From a virus, in the IMG/VR virus record IMGVR_UViG_3300049216_000317, positions 84,961-148,960 of that record: a DNA stretch of 64,000 bases; one strand, given 5' to 3'. This document shows, piece after piece, positions 1-6,624 of this stretch; position 1 is the stretch's first letter, and each line of letters starts with the position of its first letter. The position numbers and the translations under genes were made by a program. A model generated the notes under the pieces. The model had not been told where the DNA came from, did not search any database, and worked only from the letters and a program-made list of their open reading frames with translations.

Positions 1-279
1 GCGCGAAAGTTTCTCAAGAAGAATTGCGAAGCTTGCGGCTACGACAAAAGTCTTCATGCCCACCACGTAGATCAAAACCCAGAAAACAACGTGGAGCAGA
101 ACATTCAGACCCTGTGCAAACATTGTCACAACTTCTGGCACACCACGCAGAAGAGGCTTGGGCTTTCTATCGCCGGGAAAATGTGCCAGCTTTACAGTCT
201 TGGGCAGATGGTTGGGACGACGGAATCAGCCGAGCAGGAGCCGGGATCGTCGACAGAGTCGATAGGCTTAAGTGTTTAG
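1..279 (+). CDS. HNH endonuclease-like protein, 5' partial
   Basis: The reading frame is open at the window edge and encodes a zinc-type HNH core: a CxxC pair (CEAC), then HAHHVDQNPENN, then a second pair CKHCH with a terminal FWH. These are the residues that bind metal and cut DNA in HNH nucleases. The frame ends at 279. The last ~30 residues of this frame look degenerate, whereas the -1 frame from about 186 onward reads like the C-terminal end of a C5-cytosine methyltransferase. I infer that one HNH plus methyltransferase-tail protein has been split by a two-base insertion near 184. The start lies outside the window. Confidence 0.6.
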   Translation, partial: ARKFLKKNCEACGYDKSLHAHHVDQNPENNVEQNIQTLCKHCHNFWHTTQKRLGLSIAGKMCQLYSLGQMVGTTESAEQEPGSSTESIGLSV

Positions 280-338
280 GTAACAGTGTCGTTCCGGCGC
301 AAGTCCGGGTCGCGTTCGAAATCTTAATTGGAGGATAA
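186..338 (+). pseudogene. Displaced C-terminal end of a C5-cytosine methyltransferase-like protein
   Basis: In the frame ending at 338 the protein reads PALQSWADGWDDG, then RVDRLKCLGNSVVPAQ, then VAFEIL. The R-x-x-R-L-x-x-LGN-x-V-x-P pattern is motif X of Dcm-type methyltransferases. The upstream frame gives IAGKM at 171-183, so joining AGKM to PALQ needs only removal of the two bases at 184-185. No start codon with a good ribosome-binding site precedes this segment in its own frame. It is either a frameshift lesion, a sequencing error, or a programmed -1 shift. Catalytic methyltransferase motifs are not in the window. Confidence 0.5.
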
Positions 339-512
339 ATGAAAAGTACGAATTTCTGGGATGTGGTTGTCACATTACTTTACCTGTCATACATTCTGAT
401 CGCCTTTGGCGGCGCAGCGTTCCTGGTTACATCGTGTGGCTGGTCTGCTTGGTGGATGCTCTTCCCGGCTTGTTGCATGGCCGTGCGAATTAAAACTGGA
501 AACGGCGAATGA
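339..512 (+). CDS. Small two-helix membrane protein, 57 aa
   Basis: ATG at 339 directly follows the upstream stop and is preceded by GGAGG at about 330. The 57-residue product has two hydrophobic stretches (roughly residues 8-31 and 34-48) that are long enough to span the inner membrane, and a short charged C-terminus. The stop overlaps the next start as ATGA at 509-512, so the two genes are translationally coupled. I do not recognise the family. Small two-helix proteins in phages can be holin-like or immunity-like, but nothing here decides between these. Confidence 0.55.
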   Translation: MKSTNFWDVVVTLLYLSYILIAFGGAAFLVTSCGWSAWWMLFPACCMAVRIKTGNGE

Positions 513-907
513 CCGAACTTCGACGCTTGATTATTGCAATCGGAAAGCCTGTCCTGAAAACTCGGGATTGCGACTATTGCCGCGGAATCAAGCTAGATGA
601 CGGCGAACGATTTTGCAGCGATCGTTGCAAAAGACATTTTACCGACAATCACATTCTGATCGAAAATCTCCAGCGCACGATTGATACCGCCCGCGATACC
701 ATCGAGAAGCTGAAAGCTGACGGCCTTCGCCCTTTGCGCGACCGCATCACGCGGCTAGAGAAGGAAAATGCCTGCCTTCTTGACGAGAATATCGAACTCC
801 GAAAGGGCTGCGAGCGCGTAAAAGTCCTCGACAATCCGGCCATGCGCTGGATTCACCGCGCTTTGCGCAATGCCGATATGATTCGGAAAAATTTCAAAAA
901 ATCTTGA
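509..907 (+). CDS. Zinc-binding coiled-coil protein
   Basis: The 132-residue protein has a CDYC pair near residue 21 and a CSDRC pair near residue 37, spaced like a small zinc ribbon, followed by a heptad-like helix (about residues 48-108) rich in Leu, Glu, Lys and Arg. It starts with ATG overlapping the upstream stop. The zinc knob plus coiled coil suggests a nucleic-acid or protein adaptor, but no specific family is recognised. Confidence 0.6.
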   Translation: MTELRRLIIAIGKPVLKTRDCDYCRGIKLDDGERFCSDRCKRHFTDNHILIENLQRTIDTARDTIEKLKADGLRPLRDRITRLEKENACLLDENIELRKGCERVKVLDNPAMRWIHRALRNADMIRKNFKKS

Positions 908-954
908 CTGCCCCGTGCCTTTAAAACAGACTGCATAGCGTTGGAGGGGCAACA

Positions 955-1329
955 ATGGCTCAAATTTTGGTCGTAGACCAACGCATGCGCGAACGTCTTA
1001 GAGCACTGCAAGAATACGCAAAAGAAAACATCATCACCGCAGACCGCCTGAAGCTAATGGTAGAGGGTAAGGTAAGACCAATCGGCGACAACGAGAATTT
1101 CTCTGTCTACATTCCTCTTGGATACCGCGCGGTATTTTCGATCGAAGAACAGCCCATCGGGCTTTGCCGCCATCTTTCAATATCAGTCGCAAGACATGCA
1201 AAACTCCCAAATCCACAAGCCGTAGAAGAAGTCATGAAATACCTTGGCTTCATTGGTGGCGTTACGAAATGTCAGGTCTGGATTGAAAACAAAATTGCCA
1301 TCAACGTTTTGCAACCCTACACTCACTAG
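955..1329 (+). CDS. Hypothetical protein, 124 aa
   Basis: A strong GGAGGGG sits just before the ATG at 955. The protein has a helical N-terminus with a phosphorylation-like or binding-like GDNENFSVYIPLGYRA stretch mid-chain and no membrane segment. It is a stand-alone soluble protein within the + strand accessory run. No family is recognised. Confidence 0.6.
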   Translation: MAQILVVDQRMRERLRALQEYAKENIITADRLKLMVEGKVRPIGDNENFSVYIPLGYRAVFSIEEQPIGLCRHLSISVARHAKLPNPQAVEEVMKYLGFIGGVTKCQVWIENKIAINVLQPYTH

Positions 1330-1340
1330 AAGGAGGGGCG

Positions 1341-1526
1341 ATGCGCGAATATCTATGGTCTGATGACGAAGGGAACGTCTGTATGACGCTTTCTGAGGAA
1401 CACTTGCGAGAGTTGGGCTTTAGCAAAACTGATCTGAAAAATGAACCTGAAATTGTCATCACAACGTCTGACGACGAAGACTCTGTAACTGGAAAATCAC
1501 TCGTCATTTACAAAAAGGAAGACTAA
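1341..1526 (+). CDS. Small acidic protein, 61 aa
   Basis: The ATG follows AAGGAGGGG by the usual spacing. The product is strongly acidic, with a TTSDDED run, and its N-terminal strand-helix pattern (LSEEHLRELGF) vaguely recalls AbrB/MazE-type small proteins, though this is too weak to assign. Its stop overlaps the next start (TAATG). Confidence 0.5.
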   Translation: MREYLWSDDEGNVCMTLSEEHLRELGFSKTDLKNEPEIVITTSDDEDSVTGKSLVIYKKED

Positions 1527-1753
1527 TGGAACAAAAACCTTCAATTGGCCGCATCGTTCATTATCAACGCTATGGAACTCCAGGCGGCGAACACAAATCC
1601 GAGCCGTCAGCCGCTATCATTACGCAAGTTTTGGACGAAGCGACCGGCAAGTGCCAGCTTTTCGTTATGAATCCGAACGGCGTTTATCACAATGCCACCG
1701 AATATTCTGAAACGCCTTCGCCTGGCAAATGGAACTGGCCACCACGCACATGA
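1526..1753 (+). CDS. Conserved small phage protein, 75 aa
   Basis: The protein opens with SIGRIVHYQRYGTPGG and ends in PSPGKWNWPP. This resembles a very common phage hypothetical family with an N-terminal 'IGRIVHY' and a C-terminal 'PGTWHWP' motif. The family has no established function that I can name. The gene overlaps both neighbours by one or four bases, so it belongs to the coupled early-type cluster. Confidence 0.65.
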   Translation: MEQKPSIGRIVHYQRYGTPGGEHKSEPSAAIITQVLDEATGKCQLFVMNPNGVYHNATEYSETPSPGKWNWPPRT

Positions 1754-1992
1754 GCGATGCGCGCGAAGATCGCATCCGCAAAGAAATCTTAGAAGGTGAA
1801 TGGGAAACCCTTTGGCATGCTGATCTTCGCTTTTTGATCGCAAAACTTGATCAAGCCCGCAAACAAGTCGAAATGGCTTCCGACCTTTGGAAACGGCATC
1901 AGCAGACAAAATTTAAGTCCGACGGAAGCCATTTTCAAATCGACATCGAACTAAACGACTTCTTTGCTAAGTTAAAGCAGGAAAACGAATGA
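1750..1992 (+). CDS. Small helical protein, 80 aa
   Basis: I choose the ATG at 1750 because it overlaps the upstream TGA as ATGA, as for neighbouring genes. An in-frame ATG at 1729 would overlap more. The product is mostly helical and charged, with no visible motif. The stop overlaps the next start as ATGA (1989-1992). Confidence 0.5.
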   Translation: MSDAREDRIRKEILEGEWETLWHADLRFLIAKLDQARKQVEMASDLWKRHQQTKFKSDGSHFQIDIELNDFFAKLKQENE

Positions 1993-2186
1993 ACTTCATT
2001 GAAGCCGGAAAGCTAGCCAAAGAACAAAACCGTCCTTTTGGCCGAAAAGGATTGTCGAAGGAGCTTTTATTTTGGGATGGCATCATGCTGAAGCTTCTCA
2101 TCTATGCGCACTTCGGAACAGGCATGATTCCTTATCAGGCCATCGACCATCAAGACATTTTCGCCGAAGACTGGGAACTGAAATAG
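1989..2186 (+). CDS. DUF2829-like small protein (Tad2-related candidate)
   Basis: The 65-residue product begins MNFIEAGKLAKEQ and ends HQDIFAEDWELK. Proteins of the DUF2829/MW1434 family typically start with 'MxFxEAL..' and finish with 'D.LAEDWE'. One clade, Tad2, is a sponge that sequesters the signalling molecule of Thoeris anti-phage defence. Here only the two ends match, the middle is divergent and the protein is shorter than the usual 80-100 residues. Family membership is therefore likely but the Tad2 function is inference. Confidence 0.45.
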   Translation: MNFIEAGKLAKEQNRPFGRKGLSKELLFWDGIMLKLLIYAHFGTGMIPYQAIDHQDIFAEDWELK

Positions 2187-2224
2187 ACTAGACCCGTGCT
2201 AATAACTATTTACATAATTGAAAA

Positions 2225-2251
2225 TTTCTCCTAGCCTGCTAATAGGAGAAA
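2225..2251 (+). promoter_or_regulatory. Perfect 9-bp inverted repeat enclosing the RBS of the next gene
   Basis: TTTCTCCTA (2225-2233) and TAGGAGAAA (2243-2251) are exact reverse complements with a 9-base loop. The 3' arm contains the AGGAG ribosome-binding site of the ATG at 2254. As RNA the hairpin would hide that site, so it could be a translational switch. It is not followed by a T run, which argues against a terminator. Confidence 0.6.
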
Positions 2252-2253
2252 AT

Positions 2254-2406
2254 ATGCGCCGTCGAATCTACCGCCATCTTGAAACCAAAGAACTCTGGGA
2301 AGTCCGTTTTGCTGGCGAATGCCTGATGCTCCTAAGCATGAAACGTGGCATCCGCTTCGTCAAATTGACCGAATATCCAAATTTTGAGTTTGTTCACGCA
2401 CTATGA
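2254..2406 (+). CDS. Small basic protein, 50 aa
   Basis: ATG at 2254 follows TAGGAGAAAAT, a much better start than the TTG at 2218 of the longer frame. The product begins MRRRIYRHLETKELWEVRF and has no membrane segment. Its stop overlaps the phosphatase start (ATGA). The RBS is in a hairpin arm. No family is recognised. Confidence 0.5.
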   Translation: MRRRIYRHLETKELWEVRFAGECLMLLSMKRGIRFVKLTEYPNFEFVHAL

Positions 2407-3170
2407 AGCGTGTTGCCGTGATCGGCGACGTGCATGGCTGCCTTGATGAGCTTAAACAGCTTTACGGCATGCTTTGTCACTTTTCGCTCGATGAAATCCG
2501 CGTTGCAGGTGATCTCGTGGATCGGGGACCCGATTCAGGGGGCGTCGTGCGTTTTTGTCGTGAAAAGGGCATTCCTGCGGTCCTGGGCAACCATGAAGAC
2601 TCGGTTCTGGCTGTGCGCAAGCGCCTTCTGCGCGGTGATCCAAACGTAAATAAGGGCGAGAAGTACAAAACCAATATGCAACTTACGGAAGATGACGCTA
2701 ATTGGCTAAGGGCACTTCCGAAAATACACTACTATGAAAATTTGAATTTGCTAGTAGCGCATGGCGGGATCTGGCCAAAGCTTGAAATGTGGCAACAGCC
2801 TTTAAACGTGATTCGTGCCCAGATGATTAAGCCCCTCGAATTTGGCATGTCCAAGTGGTGGGGAAAGGATGCGACGGTCCACGGCGGAAAGACCGAAGAG
2901 CAACTCAAGGAAATGGGCTGGGCGCGCTGGTATGACATCTACGATGGCCCCTGGAACGTCGTTTACGGCCATAGCGTCTTTGCCCAGCCCCACATTCAGC
3001 AGAATCCAGGCGCGGGCATGACGATCGGCATTGATACCGGCAGCTGCTTTGGAGGCATGCTGACGGCTTTAATTTGGGATGAAAAACAAACCCCTTCTTT
3101 TGTAAGCGTCAAGGTTCGGGAGAACTACGCAAAGAAGGAAAAGGTCGGATTGGACCAGGAGAAAATGTAA
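2403..3170 (+). CDS. PPP-family metallophosphatase (ApaH/PrpA-like)
   Basis: The 255-residue protein carries the PPP signature in order: GDVHG near residue 8, GDLVDRGPDS near residue 37, GNHE near residue 61, and later histidines in AHGG and YGHS. These bind two metals and hydrolyse phosphoester or dinucleoside polyphosphate substrates. The length matches ApaH- and lambda-phosphatase-like enzymes. The substrate cannot be read from the sequence; phosphoproteins or Ap4A/NpnN alarmones and caps are the family options. The start overlaps the upstream stop and the stop overlaps the next start. Confidence 0.85.
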   Translation: MKRVAVIGDVHGCLDELKQLYGMLCHFSLDEIRVAGDLVDRGPDSGGVVRFCREKGIPAVLGNHEDSVLAVRKRLLRGDPNVNKGEKYKTNMQLTEDDANWLRALPKIHYYENLNLLVAHGGIWPKLEMWQQPLNVIRAQMIKPLEFGMSKWWGKDATVHGGKTEEQLKEMGWARWYDIYDGPWNVVYGHSVFAQPHIQQNPGAGMTIGIDTGSCFGGMLTALIWDEKQTPSFVSVKVRENYAKKEKVGLDQEKM

Positions 3171-3415
3171 TGAAATGCCGATTAACTCGACTTGAGTCGA
3201 ATCATCAGAATTTGCGAACGGATTCTGCCGAAGGTCAGACGGATCTAGCCCCGACTGTCGGGGAAATCTTCGTTTTAGCAGGCGAACCTCTTTCAACAGA
3301 AGGCAACATTCGCGTCATACATACGACACCGATTGAGAGAGTTGAAAATTTTGATGGATATGTCGAGTTCTGGACGAAAAACTCGCATTATAAATTCGAG
3401 AACCTGGAGAATTAG
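3170..3415 (+). CDS. Hypothetical protein, 81 aa
   Basis: ATG overlaps the phosphatase stop (TAATG). The product is soluble, with no clear motif, and the last gene of this + strand run. Its 3' end meets the convergent lipoprotein gene at 3412-3415. Confidence 0.45.
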   Translation: MKCRLTRLESNHQNLRTDSAEGQTDLAPTVGEIFVLAGEPLSTEGNIRVIHTTPIERVENFDGYVEFWTKNSHYKFENLEN

Positions 3416-3888
3416 TTACCGCTGCCAACCAGCGCCCCGACGCCCTTAAGCTCGTCGAGCCTAACTTTGAACTTATCGACTTGATCTGAGCAGTTGTTCT
3501 GTTTGCATTGGTTGATGATGTAAGTTACCAAAGGTGCATACGACTCTTTTGCAGGCAAATAAATCGACTCAGTCTTTAGCTGACTCCATGGTTTGCCGTT
3601 GAAAAGGTGAGTTTTTTGCTCGCCAACATACACTTCTTTTTGACTCATTATATAGATCCCATGGCCGCACGAAGGCTCTTGAATCGCTGCTTCACACGCA
3701 GGCGAAGGACGAATTTCAATGTGATTATTGGTGGGATTGGTTCCCATGTGAGTCGGAAGATCTTCAAAAACAGCGACGTCGGGCGGAGCCGTTACGCAAG
3801 CCGTTAAGAAAAGACTAGTCGCCAGATAAAGTGACGAAATCGTTGAACGCAGAAATTTGAGCTTGTTCGGCTTTTGCATAGTCGGCAT
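3412..3888 (-). CDS. Lipoprotein of the lysis region, possible o-spanin-type or accessory protein
   Basis: I place the start at 3888 (MPTMQKPNK) because AAGG lies at a good distance upstream; the longer frame to 3948 lacks this. After a basic N-terminus comes a hydrophobic segment ending in the lipobox LFLTAC, so the mature protein would be an outer- or inner-membrane lipoprotein of about 125 residues. The following VTAPPDVAVFEDLP resembles a family of phage lipoproteins next to lysis genes. It overlaps the holin candidate gene by 74 bases. Spanin function is inference from lipobox and position. Confidence 0.5.
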   Translation of the reverse strand: MPTMQKPNKLKFLRSTISSLYLATSLFLTACVTAPPDVAVFEDLPTHMGTNPTNNHIEIRPSPACEAAIQEPSCGHGIYIMSQKEVYVGEQKTHLFNGKPWSQLKTESIYLPAKESYAPLVTYIINQCKQNNCSDQVDKFKVRLDELKGVGALVGSGN

Positions 3889-4201
3889 CGGAAACATCCT
3901 TCGGAAGGTTTGCGAGCGCATCTGCGGCCTGAACGAAAGCGCCGGCATCAGTAGCTTTGCGCAAAACGGTATTCATAAAAAAAGCGCCCATGACGGCGGA
4001 CTCGGACATCTTCGAAAGAGCGAAGGTCAAAGCCATTTTAAAAATAGATGAAATGATTGGGAGTTTGGAAATAGGCCCAAGATAAGGAACTGCTACCATG
4101 GCGGTCATTAAAAAATCGACTCCCCACGTAACAAAAGAGGACCTCGTTTTTTCAACGAGGTCCGTAACGTCTACAACATCTGGAGTAGTAGACGCAGCCA
4201 T
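3815..4201 (-). CDS. Putative holin-like membrane protein
   Basis: The 128-residue protein has hydrophobic segments around residues 27-45 and 50-65 (FLMTAMVAVPYLGPI, FKMALTFALSKM) between a polar N-terminus and a soluble helical C-terminus. It lies between the endolysin and a lipoprotein gene, the usual place for a holin. The family is not recognised with certainty, and membrane spans are moderate in hydrophobicity, so the role is inferred from context. Confidence 0.45.
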   Translation of the reverse strand: MAASTTPDVVDVTDLVEKTRSSFVTWGVDFLMTAMVAVPYLGPISKLPIISSIFKMALTFALSKMSESAVMGAFFMNTVLRKATDAGAFVQAADALANLPKDVSDADYAKAEQAQISAFNDFVTLSGD

Positions 4202-4203
4202 GA

Positions 4204-4431
4204 TTATACCTTGCTGATCAAGGCGATGACCGTTGCGATTGCCGCTTTTTCGATCTCATTTGAAGCTTTCGCCTGAAGATCTGAAAGCAACTGAACTGCG
4301 CTAATCGACAACTGCAAAGATGCCGAAGCGTCTGCGCCTTTGTAACTAACCGTAATGTTCGCTGAGCCTGCTGCAAAGCTAACATCGTAGCTCGCTTCAG
4401 GACCGATATTACCGTTAACAATTTCTGCCAT
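4204..4431 (-). CDS. Small protein upstream of the holin candidate, 75 aa
   Basis: ATG at 4431 follows GGGGGAAT. The product starts MAEIVNGNIGPEASYDVSF and ends in a helical, hydrophobic ATVIALISKV stretch. The longer frame starting at 4494 would run through the divergent promoter and lacks an RBS. Its function is unknown; the position suggests a virion or lysis-associated protein. Confidence 0.5.
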   Translation of the reverse strand: MAEIVNGNIGPEASYDVSFAAGSANITVSYKGADASASLQLSISAVQLLSDLQAKASNEIEKAAIATVIALISKV

Positions 4432-4458
4432 ATATTCCCCCTTCGGAATTGGTTCTGT

Positions 4459-4510
4459 TCTTAAGATTGGCTCGCGAGGGATTCTCGAACGCAATCTTTA
4501 GATCAAAACC
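4459..4510. promoter_or_regulatory. Divergent pair of CAATCTT(A/T)AG elements
   Basis: The minus strand reads CCAATCTTAAGAACAGAACC across 4455-4474, upstream of the gene at 4431. The plus strand reads GCAATCTTTAGATCAAAACC across 4492-4511, upstream of the endolysin start at 4527. The two copies share CAATCTT-AG and a downstream AACC and point away from each other. This is the clearest evidence that the motif is a phage promoter or 5' leader element. Confidence 0.55.
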
Positions 4511-4526
4511 ACCAAGGAGAAACAAC

Positions 4527-5522
4527 ATGAGTTTCCTAGCTAAAATGCTTCAATGGCTCGAACAATTATTCGCCAATAATGGAGCGATGCCTACACCACC
4601 AACTCCTTCTCCGGCACCATCCCAAGTAACACCAGCACCAGCACAAATTCAGCCGACTTTGCAATCAGGGGATAACAGTGCGTCGGTATCAACCGCGCAA
4701 AACCTTCTGGTTAAAGATGGTTTTCCCGTAACTGTGGATGGGTCCTTTGGTCCAGAAACAAAGGCCGCCGTTATTGCCTTCCAACAATCACAGGGTTTGA
4801 CCGCTGATGGGGTCATTGGACCTTTGACTTGGGCGGCATTAGCAAATCCAAAAGCCGTTGTGATTCCTGCTCCAAAACCAGTTCCCACAAGTGGTCCGCT
4901 AAAAATCATCGACCTATATCATGGCGATGCAGTCGCTTCTTATTCCTACATCGCAGCAAATACTGACGGCGTCTATTTGAAGTGTTCTGAAGGCGAAACC
5001 TATATTGATTCCGCTCATGCGACTCGTCGTGCCGCATTAAAAGCCGCTGGTGCAAAAGTCGGAGATTATTTGGTCATTCATTGTGACGAAGATGGTGCTG
5101 CGCAAGCAAAGTTCTTCTGGGCACAGGTTGGCTCTTTGGCCAAAACTGATCTGACTCCAATGATTGATTGGGAAAGTTCAGTCAACTCTGACTGCACTCC
5201 TGCTCAAAATAAAGCAGCAATTTTGGCATGTGCTGCTGAGCTTCGCGCTCTTTCGGGCCGTCAGATCATTCTTCTTTACGGAAGCAAAAGTGACATCCAA
5301 GCGATGAATTTTTCGGCCTCAGAAGCCGCTGGGTTCTATCTTTGGATCGCAGCTTATCCGACAGTTCCGCCAACAGCTTCTTCGGCTCCAACGGCTCCTT
5401 CTAAGCCCTGGACATCAACTTCGGCATGGCAATACGACGATGGTTCACATACGTCGACCCCAGGCGCTGGTCACTGCGACATCAGCTGGTTCTACATTCC
5501 ACTAACTAGCCTTCAAGGCTAA
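4527..5522 (+). CDS. Endolysin: peptidoglycan-binding domain plus GH25-type muramidase
   Basis: ATG at 4527 follows AAGGAG; the longer frame from 4449 has no RBS. The 331-residue protein has an N-terminal amphipathic stretch, a Pro-rich linker, and a PG_binding_1 domain (about residues 47-106, with VDGSFGPETKAAVIAFQ and ADGVIGPLTWAAL). A catalytic domain follows from about residue 125, with DLYHGD, the DWESS acidic pair and a C-terminal WQYDDG. That matches GH25 lysozymes, which cut the MurNAc-GlcNAc bond. There is no cleavable signal, so release probably needs a holin. It is the only lysis gene on this strand and ends at a strong terminator. Confidence 0.85.
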   Translation: MSFLAKMLQWLEQLFANNGAMPTPPTPSPAPSQVTPAPAQIQPTLQSGDNSASVSTAQNLLVKDGFPVTVDGSFGPETKAAVIAFQQSQGLTADGVIGPLTWAALANPKAVVIPAPKPVPTSGPLKIIDLYHGDAVASYSYIAANTDGVYLKCSEGETYIDSAHATRRAALKAAGAKVGDYLVIHCDEDGAAQAKFFWAQVGSLAKTDLTPMIDWESSVNSDCTPAQNKAAILACAAELRALSGRQIILLYGSKSDIQAMNFSASEAAGFYLWIAAYPTVPPTASSAPTAPSKPWTSTSAWQYDDGSHTSTPGAGHCDISWFYIPLTSLQG

Positions 5523-5530
5523 AAAGAAAG

Positions 5531-5550
5531 GGGCCGAAAGGCCCTTTTTT
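5531..5550 (+). terminator. Rho-independent terminator of the endolysin gene
   Basis: GGGCC-GAAA-GGCCC followed by six T lies eight bases after the endolysin stop. A purine tract before the stem reads as a T-rich tract on the other strand, so it may also stop minus-strand transcription from the fibre operon. Confidence 0.85.
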
Positions 5551-5572
5551 GTTTCTAAATATTGTTCTCAGA

Positions 5573-6070
5573 TTATTCGTAAGTAACAGCGACTTCGCCG
5601 CTTGTGAATGTATTGGTTCCACCAAATGTCGTAAAGCGAATGCCCGTAAGAGCGCCTGACAAAGTGATATTTCCTCCGCCGCAACAACCGTAGAAGTTAG
5701 TTCCGTTCGTCAAACCGGCTGATTGGGCGTAAACCCATTGGTTTCCACCAACGTTTGTAATGACAAAAGATCCAGATGGTGTGTCGATAGCGTTTTGAGC
5801 CCATGCGCCGAATCCAGTCGTGATGTTTGCCGAGTTTGTTCCGCCTGATCCCGTGTTTGCAAATGTCGACTGATAGCCGGTTGTAACTGGAACGCCTCCA
5901 ACTGCCAATTGCACCATAAGATAAGAAGCACCGCTTTGCTGTACTTTACTGTACGAAACGGTGATCCGCTTTACTCCCGAAGGAATATTCGTAAAATCAA
6001 TGAACGTCCCGCTCGTAGTAGCTACGGGAGTCATTTGCGTAAAAGGAATTGGCAGGTTGGTTTGCGGCAT
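5573..6070 (-). CDS. Tail fibre-associated beta-rich protein
   Basis: The 165-residue protein is rich in Gly, Thr, Ser and Asn and has the alternating pattern of a beta-sandwich (IPSGVKRITVSY near the start, GEVAVTYE at the end). Similar small proteins occur after phage tail-fibre genes and form tip or receptor-contact domains. It is the last gene of the minus-strand fibre run. Function is inferred from composition and position. Confidence 0.5.
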   Translation of the reverse strand: MPQTNLPIPFTQMTPVATTSGTFIDFTNIPSGVKRITVSYSKVQQSGASYLMVQLAVGGVPVTTGYQSTFANTGSGGTNSANITTGFGAWAQNAIDTPSGSFVITNVGGNQWVYAQSAGLTNGTNFYGCCGGGNITLSGALTGIRFTTFGGTNTFTSGEVAVTYE

Positions 6071-6079
6071 CGTATCTCC

Positions 6080-6613
6080 TTACGACAAGCTTGTCGATAG
6101 CGGAAGTCCAAGATACGACTCAACTTGATTGCAATATGAAAGCAAACGAGCCGCTGTTACATATTTCGAATCGTAGCTTGATGTTGGCACTGCTTTGATA
6201 CGTTTAATGACTGAGGTCAAAGATCCACCCTGAAGCGCCGTTTGAACTGGAGCCATAACATCTAAGACGGTATCAACCATGTCATCCGCATCAATACCCA
6301 TAATCAAATTTTCAGTTGCAAACTGATTCATGAGATTTTGGCCAAAGGCCAGTGCTGCTGCAACTTTTGCTGAGACCTCTGCCTTAGTTTGGTTTGCAGT
6401 ATAGTTCGTTGCTTCGGGAGAAGCAGTCGAAAGACCTTCCCAATAAGCATTGATTGCGGCTTGGTATTCCGAAGGGTCGCTCGTGTACCAAATTGTAAGG
6501 TCTGAGTCTGCTGACATACCGTTGTAGCCAGTGGGAGCATTTGCCTTAACCCATGCATCTACAGTCGGAAGGTCGACGTTGAATGATGGCCATTGAAGAT
6601 CAATTGAAAACAT
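6080..6613 (-). CDS. Fibre-operon protein, 177 aa
   Basis: The protein has an N-terminal beta-like region (FSIDLQWPSFNVDLPTVDAWVKA) and a helical remainder. It follows the 903-residue fibre protein by 11 bases, so it may be a fibre chaperone or attachment protein. No family is recognised. Confidence 0.45.
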   Translation of the reverse strand: MFSIDLQWPSFNVDLPTVDAWVKANAPTGYNGMSADSDLTIWYTSDPSEYQAAINAYWEGLSTASPEATNYTANQTKAEVSAKVAAALAFGQNLMNQFATENLIMGIDADDMVDTVLDVMAPVQTALQGGSLTSVIKRIKAVPTSSYDSKYVTAARLLSYCNQVESYLGLPLSTSLS

Positions 6614-6624
6614 AAATTCTCCTT

